A stretch of 64,000 nt of DNA from Pseudocercospora fijiensis CIRAD86. Lineage: Eukaryota > Ascomycota > Dothideomycetes > Mycosphaerellales > Mycosphaerellaceae. Where the stretch lies: the NCBI RefSeq assembly GCF_000340215.1, contig NW_006921532.1, forward strand, positions 11,131,318 to 11,195,317. Reading direction: 5' to 3'. Positions 23,195-35,422 of the stretch are shown here, in pieces (the stretch's first letter is position 1; every line of letters starts with the position of its first letter). The notes under the pieces were generated by a model. That model had not been told where the DNA came from. It did no database searches and saw nothing but the letters and a program-made list of their open reading frames with translations. Position numbers and translations under genes: made by a program.

Positions 23195-24418
23195 CTACTT
23201 CTTAACAGCTTTCTCCGGCTCCTTCTCAAAAATCCTAACCCACTTCCCCCACTCCCTCGCCCCTTTCGAAAACGTATTCCTAACATCATCCTTAACCTCA
23301 CTAATCTCAAACTGCTCATCCTCCCAATTCCTCTCCCCCCCACCTTTATGCGCCGGGAACCAACCAATACCTTCCAGAACTTCCGTTTCACTAGGCGCCA
23401 CCGAGAATTTTGGGAAAAGCTTTGGATCGCGTTCATGGCATTTGGCGGCAAGGTAGCGTTCGAGGACTTGAATGGTAGGCGAAGGCACGAAGTTCAAGGT
23501 TAATTTGTCACCGTCGTCGTCATGCTTGCCGGAGGTGGAGGTTGAAGTCAAACGTTTTGTTACGCTGCGACTGACTTTGGCGCCACGGATGCTGCTGTAT
23601 AGCCAGACTGCGTCGATTTCGAGAAGGCCTCCGAATGGCCAGACTAGAACAGCTAGCATGTCTATGGCGAAGCTGACTGGTAACAGGCCAGTGGCGATGA
23701 TGGAGTCGCGTTGTGCTTTGGATTTTGACCGGAGCATGGTGTTGACGAACTCCTCGCGGATCTGTTCGTTGGTGCCAGGCATGCTGGCGGGATACACCAT
23801 GAGCATTTCTTCAAGCTTGATAGTCTTCTTAGTCTGCTCGCCCTCGACGTGACCGTCGTCTGCATGATGATCCTCACTATCTTGCATTGATGCAATTCGA
23901 TTGAGGAATTCAAGGTTGGAACCTTTGGTCTTTGACATGCCCCAGCTAATTCCTTTTGTGACGTTGCCCTTGACACCCTTCCACGACATAGTCTTGACGT
24001 TCTGTGTCTTTGCCTCACGTAACTCTTCCTGCCATTTCCGTTGGACCTTGTGGACCTTCCCCTCTTTCTCGCCTTCTTTTGGCTTGGACATGAACGGCGG
24101 CGGAGGAGGCGTGTAGATCAAGAATCGCTGAGGTATCTGCTCACTCGCTGTACCGGATAAGTGAGGCTTTGGGAAGGGCACCAGGTATCCGATCAATTTG
24201 TGTGGGTCTCGAGTAAAATGTATAGGAGATGCGACATCTTCTTTCTCGAGGCTCAGCCGTCCTGGCTGCTCGAACTGAGTGGTACCCATCGGTTGATTGG
24301 CGTAGTCTTGTGGATTATACGCTGGAATATCTGCTTGCTGTCCGGGCCTAGGCGGTAGCTCTGGATGTTGCTCATTCGGTCTTGGAGGCATCGCGGGTCG
24401 TACTTCGTTGTCAGACAT
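23195..24418 (-). CDS. Conserved fungal protein of unknown function
   Basis: Single-exon ORF of 407 aa; I do not recognise a named family. The start is the ATG at 24418 (the frame is open a little further but without another ATG). The N-terminal 60 residues are Pro-rich (MPPRPNEQHPELPPRPGQQ), suggesting disorder or SH3 binding. A block with LIGYLVPFPKPHLSG and LIYTPPPPPFMSKP follows, then a Lys-rich segment. Near residues 245-290 come two closely spaced hydrophobic stretches (IIATGLLPVSFAIDMLAVLV and FGGLLEIDAVWLY) that could insert in a membrane. The tail is charged. The codon pattern and length strongly suggest a real gene. Confidence 0.75.
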   Translation of the reverse strand: MSDNEVRPAMPPRPNEQHPELPPRPGQQADIPAYNPQDYANQPMGTTQFEQPGRLSLEKEDVASPIHFTRDPHKLIGYLVPFPKPHLSGTASEQIPQRFLIYTPPPPPFMSKPKEGEKEGKVHKVQRKWQEELREAKTQNVKTMSWKGVKGNVTKGISWGMSKTKGSNLEFLNRIASMQDSEDHHADDGHVEGEQTKKTIKLEEMLMVYPASMPGTNEQIREEFVNTMLRSKSKAQRDSIIATGLLPVSFAIDMLAVLVWPFGGLLEIDAVWLYSSIRGAKVSRSVTKRLTSTSTSGKHDDDGDKLTLNFVPSPTIQVLERYLAAKCHERDPKLFPKFSVAPSETEVLEGIGWFPAHKGGGERNWEDEQFEISEVKDDVRNTFSKGAREWGKWVRIFEKEPEKAVKK

Positions 24419-25131
24419 CTTCAATCAGTGTGTCGAGTGTGTTGCTGAATTAGCTGCTCTGTGGAAGTGTGAGCTTACACAAATCGTGACCTTCTGCGCA
24501 GCATAGATATGCAATATCTTTGAATGTTTGCCTAGCAATGCCCTGCTTTGGCCATGGGACGTCATGCTCTGCGCCGCGTGTCCAGCTGTATACGCGCTCA
24601 GGTCGGTGGTATCGGCTTTGCGACATAGCCACAATGTCTGGCGAAGTATCCAATAGCCACCGACATGACGACGAAGGGATTCACTGTATCATGTGACGAT
24701 CCGTGCAGTGCCGCGAACATGGTAGAATCGAGCATTTGAATGTGTTGATAGCAGGATTGAGATTCTTTCTCATGCCGATTCTCCCGGGAGCTTGAAGCTG
24801 AGGCTGCGTCATTGCTCGAACTCTCAATTGATACATGTATGCATTCTCGTGCGATAGCACTGCCAGCTGACCGCGATATCGCATCTGACTCATATAGGAT
24901 GGACAAGGAATTGAGAGCGCTGTCTAAGATGAGTGATGAAGTTGCGGAATCAGAAATTGGCACTCTTGGCGGAAGGCTTGTTTCTGAAGACGCCTGCCTC
25001 AGGCTGTGTGGCCTGGAAGGGCAGTGCGGGAGACTGTCTTCGAATCGTGAACTTGCAGGCTCTTTTGTCCCGTTTATCCAATGATATTCGCTGAGCAATA
25101 CAGCGGAAATACCTCAATGCACTCTAAGTAT
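24419..25131. other. Intergenic, two minus-strand genes
   Basis: 713 bp between the start of the 23.2-kb gene and the stop of PrpD. It should contain the promoter of the former and the terminator of the latter. Open frames on both strands here lack coding character. Confidence 0.45.
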
Positions 25132-26849
25132 TTACAAAATCTTTTCCTTCACGTACAGATCCATGTATTCGTCAACGGGCATCTTGTAAAGGGTGGCAGT
25201 GTCGTTGTGGAGGTCGACCAACTTCTTGGTATGCTCAGCAGAGAAGTGTGGTGCAATGTGGTTCTTGAACTTGAGCAGGATCTCTGGCTTGGCCTCTTCT
25301 CTGCGCAGTCTGTGTCCAAGAGGTGCCTCAACGACAACCTCTGGAAGCACAGTGCCGTCCTTCAGCTTGACGGTCAGAGCGTTGGAGATAGTTCGCTTCT
25401 CTGGGTCATGGTAGTCTGCGGTGAACTGTGGGTCTTCTCGGCATTCGATCTTCTGTCTCAGGCTCTCGACCAGTGGGCTTGTGGCAGCCTCACCACCATC
25501 AGTGTAGTCATCAGCAGTAAGTCTGCCAAAGACCAACATAGTAGCAGCCATGTACTGAACACAGTGGTCACGATCGGCGTAGTTGTCCATGGGCTTGAAC
25601 TGCTTATCAATGATACGAATGCAGGCCTCGTGTGTGCGGTTGACAACAGATTCGATGTCCTCGGCGGACTTGCCCATCTCCTTGAGCTGGTGGTGGATGC
25701 GCTCAGCAGCCTCCACAGCTGTCTGCGAGTGGAACTCAGCCGGGTACGAAACCTTGAACAGGACGTTCTCCATGACGTAGCTGCCATATGGTCGCTGGAA
25801 CTTGAACTTCTTGCCTCTGAAGTTGACATCGTAGAAACCCCAGGTAGGAGTGGAGAGGACAGTTGGGACACCACCCTCGCCCTTAAGGACCTTGAGAGCC
25901 ATGTCTACTGCACGCTGGCAGGCGTCACCAGCGGCCCAGGACTTTCTGGACATGGTGTTGGGAGAGTGTCGGTAGGTACGCATGCTCTGTCCGTCAACCC
26001 AAGCTTGGGAAATTGCGGCCTTGGTCTGCTCCTCGTTCAAGCCAAGCATCTTGGAAACAACTGCAGTCGAGGCAACCTTGACATTGACAACGTGATCAAG
26101 ACCGACCTTGTTGAAGCTGTTCTCCAAGGCCAAGCAACCCTGGATTTCATGTGCCTTGATCATGCCCTCAAGTATATCGTGGATTTTGAACTGCTGTCCA
26201 TTGCCAATCTTTTGTGTTCCTGCCTTGTTCGTCCTGTTTGCCCAGTCTGCAACAGCGAGGATCGCACCTAAGTTGTCGGATGGATGGCCCCACTCAGCAG
26301 CCAGCCAGCAGTCGTTGAAGTCCAGCCATCTGATCATGGCCCCGATGTTGAAAGCGCCGTTGATGGGGTCGAGCACATATGGAGTGCCAGGCACGCGAGT
26401 ACCGTTCGGCACTGTGGTTCCTGGCACTACTGGGCCGAGGAGCTTTGTGCAAGAAGGAAATTCGAGAGCTCGGAGACCGCAACCGATTGTGTCGAGGAAG
26501 ACGAAGCGTGCCGTATCGATCTAAGAAAAAGTGTTAGGTACTGCTTTCTCTACAGCCCTCGTGGTTTTCGTACAGCGAGGTCTGAGGTGATCTTGTAGTT
26601 GTGAATGTAGTCTGCCATATCTTTGATTTCTGGATCATACTCAGGCGCCTTGCCTGGCGGCGGAGCACCCGATTGAGGAGCCATTGTGGTCGAGAAAGCT
26701 CTGGCGGATTGGAGCTGAGTGAAGGGCGATCGGGCAGCCTTAAGACCTGTCTGAGCGAGTCTGCTTGACGTGCAGAGCGGAGCTTTGCTGCTCCGGCTTA
26801 GGCTTCTGGTGGTTGTTCGGAGCAAGCTTCGCGCTGCGATGGACGACAT
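25132..26849 (-). CDS. 2-methylcitrate dehydratase, mitochondrial (PrpD family)
   Basis: Enzyme of the methylcitrate cycle that dehydrates 2-methylcitrate to 2-methyl-cis-aconitate, allowing detoxification of propionyl-CoA in mitochondria. Exons on the minus strand are 26849-26574 and 26520-25132. The 53-bp intron (GTACGA...TTAG) joins KITSDLA to IDTARFVFLDTIGCGLRAL. The product is 554 aa. The first 50 residues are Arg/Ser-rich with a cleavage-like RAFSTT, a mitochondrial presequence. MmgE/PrpD landmarks are WLDFNDCWLAAEWGHPSDNL, KAHEIQGCLAL, ISQAWVDGQSMRTYRHSPNT and YPAEFHSQTAVEAA. The start at ATG 26849 gives the expected presequence. It is divergent from GSH2. Confidence 0.92.
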
Positions 26850-27496
26850 TGCTGTGTGCACTGCACAACAAGGGAGTGTGCTAATAGTATCAAGTGCGAG
26901 GGCAGATGAAAGCAGGATTCATGCGCTGTTGTTCCCCCAAAAGATTTTTTAGAGCAGCTGCAGGCAGAGATCAATGGCCAGCTCCAGGGCAGCGAGCGTA
27001 AACATTAAGCAGCCCAGAAAAGCTTGGAGCCGAGGTTAGCCGTGCCTGAATGAAGCTGTGAGCGAGATCGCCGTCTTCGCCGTCGCTCGGAATCGGAATC
27101 TCATACAGATTGTGGGCGACTTCGCTCAAGCAACGTATATGATATATCCGGATTGCAGTCGGCAATAAGCTGTTTCTTCACATGCTGTCACAGACCATGC
27201 GAGTCACAGGTCGATTGTACGTGAATCCTCCAAGCTGATAGCGCCGTCTTGGCAGCCGCTCCTTCGACACACATTGTCACATTGTACCGTCAAGGCACGA
27301 GCGTGCTTTAGCACCGGGTCCGGTATGCAGAACATCCTCGCAGGTGCAACCGAGGCGTCAAGCGTTTAGCAAACACCCGCTAGTGCTCAGGGAGACAAGT
27401 CCAATAATCAAAGATCGCAGCCAGGTTCACATGTGGCCAGCACGTCGCACTGCAGTGACCTCCTCGAAGCAGGATACCCGAGCCTTGGCCATAGCG
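26850..27496. promoter_or_regulatory. Divergent promoter between PrpD and GSH2
   Basis: A 647-bp gap between divergent start codons, containing both promoters. No separate gene is visible. An ATG at about 27428 in frame with GSH2 is a possible alternative start. Confidence 0.45.
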
Positions 27497-29047
27497 ATGA
27501 CCGAAGAAGACCTCGAAAGAATCATCCCTGAGATCAAGGACTATCTCATCACGCATGGAAGTCTCCTCAAGCTTGTGCGGTATGAAGAACTCTCCACAGT
27601 CCAGGCCAGGCCTGTGGGAGTCAGCATTGTGCCAACGAGATTCCCACGAGCAGCGTTTGAGCAGGCGCAAAAACTACAGCCATGCATGAATGAGCTATAC
27701 ATTCGAGCCGCCAGTGATGAGCCTTGGCTCGAGGAGGTGTTCCAGCCATTGATGAAACAAGATGTGTTCCTGTCTTCCCTGTGGGACATTTGGCTCAAGG
27801 TAAAGGCAGCCGGTGTAGTCCAAGATGTGGTCTGCGGTATATTCAGGTCGGACTATATGCTCCACACAAGCAGCGCACAATCGTCTCCAGCGCTCAAGCA
27901 GGTGGAGATGAATACTTTCTCTGTCGCCGGAGCATTTCACGCACAGACTGCAGCCAGAATGCACAAGCACATCAGCAGAGTGCAGAACGTAGGTAGCAAA
28001 CACGACTCTCCCCTTAAGCATCATTTTCGATCACGCAGGTCCTATCAGAAGAAATCTAACAACTCGCAGGATACGACGAAAACTTTACCATCCAACGACA
28101 ACATCTCATCAATTGTCTCCATGCTATCACAAGTCCACAACCTCTACAAACCCACAACATCCCATCGTCTCTGCATCCTGATGATCGTCCAACCAGAAAA
28201 CTTCAACATAGCAGACGAAAGACCAATCGAATACAGCCTTTGGGAAAACAAAAACATCCCCTGCTACCGCTGCGAGTGGCACAAAGTCCTTTCCCAAACA
28301 ACCCTAACCCCCGACCGCACCCTTCTCTTCCGCAACACCTTCGAAGTCACCACAATCTACTACCGCGCAGGCTACGAACCATCGGAATACATGGACAACG
28401 AACGCAATCCAAGACTCCACCTCGAACTCTCCCGCGCAATAAAATGTCCAGATATCCTAACCCATCTCACAACCTTTAAATCCGTCCAAGCAGCTCTCAC
28501 ACAACCCGGCACAGTATATACCTCCCCCTCCCCTCCTCCTCCTCCATCGTAGCTAACCAACCATTCCACATAGCTCGACCTCTTCCTCCCCTCAACCTCC
28601 ACCCATTCAATCCGCAAAACCTTCATGCCAATGCAATCCCCCAACCCCTCAACACCACCTCCCAACTATGAAAACCACATCCTAAAACCCAACCTCGAAG
28701 GCGGCGGAACCCACAACATCTTCGGTCCTTCAATCCCTTCTTTCCTCTCAACCCTCAAATCACCCTCAGAATTCAAAAACTACACCCTTATGCAACTCAT
28801 CCACCCCCCTCCCACATTCGGATACCTCATGAGTCCGCCTCCTCCTCATCACGACATATATGCCGGGGAAGTTATCAGTGAATTGGGGATTTTGGGCACG
28901 TGGATTTTTCGAAGAAAAGGAAGAAGAGAGATTTTGAGAAATGATGTAGCAGGTTGGACGTTTAAAACGAAACCGGTTGATGTGAAGGAGATGAGTGTTG
29001 TGAAGGGGTTTGGGGCGTTTGATTGTCCGGATTTTAGCACAGAGTAA
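27497..29047 (+). CDS. GSH2: Glutathione synthetase
   Basis: ATP-dependent ligase that adds glycine to gamma-glutamylcysteine in the cytosol, the last step of glutathione synthesis. Exons are 27497-27988, 28070-28513 and 28574-29047, giving 469 aa, normal for eukaryotic GSH2. Intron 1 is 81 bp (branch CTAAC, CGCAG), in frame and stop-free, so retention would be tolerated. Intron 2 is 60 bp (GTATAT, branch GCTAAC, ATAG). Landmarks are FRSDYMLH, the substrate-site VEMNTFSVAGAF, YRCEWHKVL, YYRAGYEPSEY, LHLELSRAIKCP and the glycine-rich ATP loop KPNLEGGGTHNIFG. VISELGILG is near the C-terminus. The start at 27497 gives the typical N-terminus. The third exon is Pro/Thr-rich between its conserved blocks. 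Confidence 0.9.
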
Positions 29048-29372
29048 GGTAACGAAGAAAAGAGGAGGTAGATGCTAGAAATCATGGTGTTTTGTCTTCT
29101 TCCCTTGACATTCCATCTAGATGTAAAATTGTAATCTTACAGTAGTACAATACATGAAAAAATTTGTTCTTCTTGTGTTGTTGTTGGTGGCTGGTTTTTG
29201 AACCGACCGGGTATCTCATCACATTTCATCTCAAACCAAAACCCCCTTCCGCACACCTTCATTCCTCTAGCTGGTTGGTTGCCCCGACTTTCCCCATGTT
29301 TTCTCTAGACCCATCCGTCTCATCCATCCCTCTCCATGATCGCAATCAAATCATACATCTTCACTTCCCACC
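29048..29372. other. Convergent 3' intergenic region
   Basis: 325 bp between GSH2 and EFR3 stops, with an AT-rich stretch near 29120-29165 that may hold polyadenylation signals. Nothing else is seen. Confidence 0.45.
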
Positions 29373-31780
29373 TCAGTAAGGCGGAGCAGCCATAATAGCA
29401 TTAGTTCTCCTCTTCTCCTCAATCTTAAGACCCGCAAGAAGACTCCTCAAATCCGCCTTCTCAGTCCCCGGTGCAAATCCAATTTGCTGATGAAGTTCCA
29501 CCTGTCGTTTCCCTTCCAAAACATCCTCGAGATCTTTCGCCCGGATTCTAGGTTTATGGTTAGAAGCAATATGATCTGTACCATTACTGGTATTCTGGCC
29601 GGAACTTAAACGTCTCTCGACGCCAAAATTTGGCAGCATTAGGAGTTGAGGATGGCTTTGATAGCTTTGTCCCACGCTGCCAGTACGGAATGATGCTGGA
29701 GAGGTCTTTTCGACGAATTTGCCGAAACAGTCGTCGGCTTCGAAGTCGAGCATGTTGGAGTCCTTCTCTTCGGATTCGTATTTGGCCCAAGTCGCGACGG
29801 TGTCTTTGTATGCATTCCTTACTTCTTCCGCACCAGTCCGAGCAAGCCATTGTGTGCCATCCCATACTCCCACCGGAACTCGGTTGCGGTTGATCACGAC
29901 ATTTCCGTGCGCTTGATTTCTAGTCGTCTGCGCAACTTCGATGATGTTTTTGATAATTTCCAGTGCCGTCTTGCGAGCTTCGTCAGTGGTGAAGAATGCG
30001 CTTCGTAAGCTGGTGGCTCGTGGGCTAGTCTCAGGTCGAATACTTCTGGAGTCGAAGCGATCAACAGGTTCTGCAGTGCTTTCATCTATTTCCCTGGTAG
30101 ACTCGTTCGCAGCCACTGACATGTCATTATTTGACGCTCGTGGGTCCGCAGATGTGCCTGGTTGCTGAGAAGGTGTGGCTCCATTAACGGATCCCTTTGG
30201 CTTTTTGTGCGAACGCGACTGGTCTTCCCCGAAGATCCCCTTCTTCAAGTCGGAGGCTGATGGGTATGCACGTACTCGAACGAGGATCGCTGCGATCATA
30301 TCCGTGACCTGATCCGAGTAGTATACATGTGATGCAAGACAGGCTATGCAACCCTTCAGCTGCTGGATCGTGTTCGCAGCAGCATTCTTCTCGTTGGTGG
30401 AGGCCGTATTCTGGGGCGACAGTGCAGCAGAGTCTGGTCTGGAACAATACGCGACAGATCGCAGGACTGATGACATGAGCCCGATCAAGACGTCCATCAC
30501 TGAAAGTCCGATCAGGTTGAGGTCCGAGCAGACGACGCTCTGTATCATCTTGGCATAAGTTTCGTGCGGTCGGAAGAACGAGCCTTCGATTGGCAGCTTG
30601 CCGAGCACATCTTGCGCAGTGTAGAGAATCACGAAGCGGTCTTGCACCGAAGTCCACTGCGTGACCAGGCGGAACAGCTGCGCTGCCCACGTGCTGATGT
30701 CTTTGGTACTGCCTGATGACAGCAGTCGGTTCTCCTCTTCAGCGATATAGCGCATGAACGCGATAGTGGCCGCGCGGACTTGAGACCGGTTTTGTGTTTG
30801 AAACATGATCTTCAGGCAGTCAATGGCGAGCATTCCCGCCTCTTCCTCTTCAAGTTGGTCGGCATCTTGCACAGTGCCTTCAGCAGCCCGGGGGTCCGGC
30901 TCATGGTCTTCCGGCAGGCCAGAGAAGGTTCGCACGGTTGCAATGCTCTGCCTTCGATTTACTGACGACCGCTCCTTGTCTTCTTCAACTTCTGATTTGT
31001 TGGCCAAGCTCTTGAAGTGCTCGATATAATCTCGCTTGTCTGGATTGCGCAAGTTGCTTAGGATTGCGGCCATGGACGCATCAAACTCGCGATTCCACAC
31101 GCGCTCGAATTGCTCTGTCGGGGCAAAGATGCTCGTAATGGCGGCAACTCCTGCCTTGCGCAGGCGCAGAGCATCATGAGATGCCACTGGCGTCGTAGCT
31201 TTGCCAATCTTCTTGGATGTGTTCCTGGCCAGGTCGGAGTAGATGCGCACGACTTCGACGTAAAGTGCTCGGTATTCGGAGTCGGCGGCCAGGCTGGCTG
31301 CATCTTGATGCTGGCAGAAGACGTCCCATGTGCGCGTCGTTGCCTCGATCAGGCTGATATCGTTGGTCTTGTTGACGATTTCGCGGATGATGCGCAATAC
31401 CTGAGGCTCATGTCAGCGCCGATGCCTGGCGTCGCGCATAGGCGCTGAACGGAAAGACTTACGAAGGGTGCTATGAGCGCAAAGCCCGAAGCGCGATTGA
31501 TGGTATTGTGCTCAAGAATCGCCGTGAGGATCTGCAGCGTGACATGTACTGCGGCACTTTGCCAATGGTAGACATCGCTGGCTGTGCGCGTTTCCAGGAA
31601 GTGGCCGACTTTGGGGAGCTTGTGTTGCCGCGTGCTGGCGTAGTAGAGCAAATATGACAACTCCGAGCTGTTCGGCCTGACGTCTGCTGCCGAGTTCTTG
31701 GGCAGGCGAGGATAGCACTTCAAGATCAACTGCTGGTGTTTTGGGCGAATGCGCTGCGGTCGTCCAGGCACTTGAGGCAT
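29373..31780 (-). CDS. EFR3: Efr3-like plasma-membrane anchor of PI4-kinase Stt4
   Basis: Efr3 recruits the Stt4 PI4-kinase complex to plasma-membrane assembly sites. Exons on the minus strand are 31780-31463 and 31400-29373, with a 62-bp intron (GTAAGT, branch GCTGAC, CTCAG) joining ALIAPF to VLRIIREIVN. The product is 781 aa, typical of fungal Efr3. Family features at the N-terminus are the RPKHQQLILKCYPRL and NSSELSYLLYYASTR motifs and TRTASDVYHWQ. An all-helical repeat body and a disordered C-terminal third (Ser/Arg/Asp) follow. The tail contains the Lys-rich KPRIRAKDLEDVLEGKRQVE. The start chosen is the first ATG in frame; the frame upstream continues without another ATG. Confidence 0.82.
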
Positions 31781-32677
31781 CCTTAACAGCACACTCTACG
31801 CACTCCGAAGGGCCAGTGCAATCCTCCGCAGCATCGGTCAAAGGCGAGGGTGATCGTGAGTATCTGCAACTCGGTATTCATCAGCGTATTGCGTATTGCG
31901 TATGCGGTGCCTCGAGCGTCCCCTGCTGTCCCCTGCCTTCCAGATACGAGTCGACGAATGTCATCGGGGAGCTTGGCTGATGAATGTTGCTTACGTAGAG
32001 ACATACTTCACAGATTCAGACCCACTTCCCGGCCTGCCGATCTTATGCACCACACACTGTTTCACATTCCCATCCTCGGTCGATTACTCTTCTTCTTACA
32101 CCAACATTCTTTGCGCTGCTTATATGTCTCGTCAGCATCGCATCCTAGGTGGATGAAGCAAGAAACGGAGCAATCCACAGCAACACGCTCTCTGATCACG
32201 CTACAATCAAGCCTGGACAACATACTGCAATTCCAAGTTGTTCAACGAAAGGCCACGACTTGCCTAGCACGAACGCCTGGACACCACCTCGTTGTGATTC
32301 GTAGATGCCTGCTTGGACGCACTGCTAACAAGATACTGGCGTGCGCAGCGTCATGTCGTGGCATATATGACCGCGATCAAAGCAGGCACGTTTCGGACTT
32401 CGCCACCACGAGACTTTTTCCAGTCTGCTGATGCGAACAGCACCTTTCCTGTTCCTAGATATAAGTTCAAAAACAGCCGGAATTGATGCAGAACACGGGT
32501 TCCTAGCAATACACGTGCTGCTTGTGGGTTTCGCTAAGGTGCGGCTAGTATATGCACATGTGACGACGACCTGCATGTTAGGAAAAGGTTCCAGGCCACT
32601 GTATATGTGTCTCACGTGAAACGGTGTTGCAGAAAGAGAGAATATGATCGTGTCGTTGGACATCATGAGCCACATAT
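31781..32677. other. Intergenic between EFR3 and the ferric reductase
   Basis: About 900 bp containing the EFR3 promoter and the reductase 3' end. A 193-codon open frame on the plus strand (31850-32431) is rich in Cys, Arg and His, matches no family I know, and is probably chance. Confidence 0.4.
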
Positions 32678-34625
32678 CTATTCTCTGGAATCCCAGTAGA
32701 AGCCTAACTGCTCGTCTATTATTTCGAGCTTCGCAACAGCCGCCCTCAGGTCACTTCCCATGGCCTCGGGACCGCTTCCCACAATCTCAGCACCTCCGCC
32801 GACCATGAGACTTCTTTCTCGGAAGTCGGATACAATTTCTGTACAGGACGGGTGATGGTCTTTCAACCAATGAACCGCAAACCGAGGATGGCTGATCGCT
32901 AATAGCTCGTCCAGCGACACGTCCGATTTTCGAGAGGATAGTGACGAGACTGTCGTCTCGATTCCAGCCTTCTCACGCAACGGAGACTCTGCTCTTGCTT
33001 TCGTTGGCGACTTCAGCTTGTGTTGAACATCGCGGCTGACGTATATTGATACTTTCAATCCTGCCCTTTCGCTGAGAAGTGTTTTGAGCCGGGATAGCTC
33101 ACTGCTCAGCCACAGCAGGTCTTCTGCTTTGCGCACAATCCATACAAAGTCCAGGACTGCTGCTTTAGTGATGCACTGCTGGATAGCCGACACGATGATA
33201 GGATATGTGAATGTTACTCCTGTTCCACCGGCGATGGCAAGGATGTGTTGGCTCTGGTAAGATGGAAACCTATTCCCATAAGCACCAGTGAGGATTACCG
33301 GTATAGTCGTGTTTCCAAGCTGTGCAAGTGTCTTGGTTTGGCCGTCTCGCACTCGGATCAAGTAGGTGTGATGCTGCACTTTACTATTTGGCTGTGGCAC
33401 TGAAGAGACAGTGTATGGATGACTTTGCCAGATGCTCAAGCTTGGAAAGGTCAAGTAAAAGTGCTGACCTACTCCCCAAGGCTGACGATGCTCGTAGTCG
33501 AAGTCCAGTCTGATAACAGTCCCGTTGTCGTCCGTCAATACCTGAACATCGGCTTGCGCGCACCTGAAACCAAAGTCGCTGCCTTTCGTCCCACCCATGT
33601 GAATATATGCGACTCGCAAGCCGCGCACAACTTGGTCGATCACAATCAACGCCAAGCTGGGCACCATCCAGCACCATAGCTTGTCCCAATGACCCCAACA
33701 AGCTCCGATGTACAAGACAGCAATGATCCAGTGTGTCATCTTGAAACACTCATAGCCGGTTTTGCGAATCGCCCACTTGGTGCTGAACACTGTCAGAAAG
33801 CTGACGAAGGCCATAGCTATGCATCCAAAGATCATGTACTGCTGCTTGATGAAGTCGACGTATGTCTTCGGCTGCGGCTGATATAGCTTGGCTTCGATGA
33901 TGGTCCAGCCAATGGTGTGCAATGCGCTCTGCACAAATATCACTCGTCCAAGCCATCGATGGAGAAAGTTGAAGTGCTGGTAGGGGATACCGGTAATGAG
34001 TGAAAGGGCGCTCTCTCGCATGCATAGCATCACCGTGAACGGAGTGAGTGCATACGCTAGAGCGCCTATGCGATCACTCCATGGCCCCAGCCCTGTTCGC
34101 GTGTTATGCAGAGTCGAATTCTTAATTGGCGTCACTCTGGTTTGATACCAGATATTCACCAGCCTAGACACATCAGCATATTTCTCGACAGGGTAACGAT
34201 GGCACTTACGAGAAGACAAGAAGGTACGCCAACATCACCGCTAAAATAACCACTTGCAATCTGCTAATCCTCCCAAACAACCAGCGCATAGGCGCATCAG
34301 GAAGTAACCTCCTCTTCAACATCGAAACACGATCACCGATATCCAGCAACAGCGCCGCAGCACCATGACTTGCTCTGCCCGCCCTCAAGATCCTGACAAC
34401 CGTCCAAACAGCCAATACTCCCAAGATTGCACCCCAAAGGATAAAAGTATACAGCATCGAAGTCACATGCCCACTGTACACTGCCTCCAAATACTCGCAA
34501 GTCCCAGCATCTTTAGTACAAGGTAAGACCCGACTCGGATATGCCCAGTAATGTTTCGTGGTAGTATTCGCTTCATTATGGTCCTGGATGTGTCTTGCCA
34601 GAAGTTCGGAAGAGGAAGAAGCCAT
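32678..34625 (-). CDS. Ferric-chelate reductase-type transmembrane protein (FRE family)
   Basis: FRE/NOX-type metalloreductase: electrons pass from NADPH through FAD and two hemes to extracellular iron or copper. Exons on the minus strand are 34625-34210 and 34163-32678, joined by a 46-bp intron (GTAAGT...CTAG), 633 aa. There are several hydrophobic helices. Heme-binding His pairs lie in YQHFNFLHRWLG / SALHTIGW and MTHWIIAVLYIGACWGH. The FAD motif is HPYTVSSVP and the NADPH motifs are AIAGGTGVTFTYPI and VVGSGPEAM-like IVGSGPEAMGSDLR. The N-terminal region (residues 20-50) with paired Cys (PCTKDAGTCEYLE) is probably extracellular. Substrate metal is not evident. Confidence 0.85.
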
Positions 34626-35422
34626 GGTGTGAGGGAATGAAGTGGTCCAAAGTCAGAGTTCAAAGGAACATGCCTTTGTGGTGTTAATAAGACTGCTGCA
34701 TTCCTTCTCGAAGTTCATTATAGCCAGGAGAAAATGTAATGAGCACGTTTGAGAAGAATGGATGTAAGCCACGCCACAGCACAGCGGCACTTGACTACTG
34801 AGAATACGATCGGTGGGAGAATCAGCTTGAGACGTGGACAATCTTTCTCGGCCATATTGTTCGTTTGAGGTTGAGAAGTTCTTGGCTGAGCAAGTTTCCA
34901 CTGCGGACCCTTGGCGATGGCGATGGATATGGGTTATCTGCCGGGGAGCGTAGCAGACGGACGGCAGACGTGAAATCATGATTCCGAGGATTCGAGGAGA
35001 AGAGAGATGCTTATGGTGCTGATCTGTATAGTAGTATCTCTGTTGTATGAGGGAGGGGATGGTGGTGAGAGGGAGCGTTGTTGCTGTTGCTGTAAGAGAG
35101 AGACAGAGGCAATCTCGGCTCTCGGCTCTCGGCACACTTTCCGTCGTCGATGGCGAGTTCCGACGCCTCGAGCAAGCGTCACGGAGGAAGGAGGCACTCT
35201 CATCTCTGCAAAGACAGAGACTCTAGCCGCTTGTTCAATAGAATAGCGTAGACATCATCGTGACCAGGCCCCAACTTGTACGGCGGCCAGCTGGTCGCTC
35301 GCAACGACGTGCCTCAACCCGAACGGGACAGTGGTTTTCTGACCAGAGCGATGGCCTTTGCCGTGTCGAGGTTCATGGTATGTGTATGCATGTCTATATC
35401 ATCTAGTCTGCAGAAGACATGT
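34626..35422. promoter_or_regulatory. Upstream region of the ferric reductase
   Basis: About 800 bp containing the reductase promoter and the 3' end of the SDR at 35.4 kb. Short CTCT/GAGA-rich segments occur near 35060-35130. No gene is seen. Confidence 0.4.

Noticed and set aside
31850..32431. 193-codon plus-strand ORF between EFR3 and the ferric reductase
   Set aside because: High Cys, Arg and His content, no domain or splice context, and it overlaps the expected EFR3 promoter. Probably chance.
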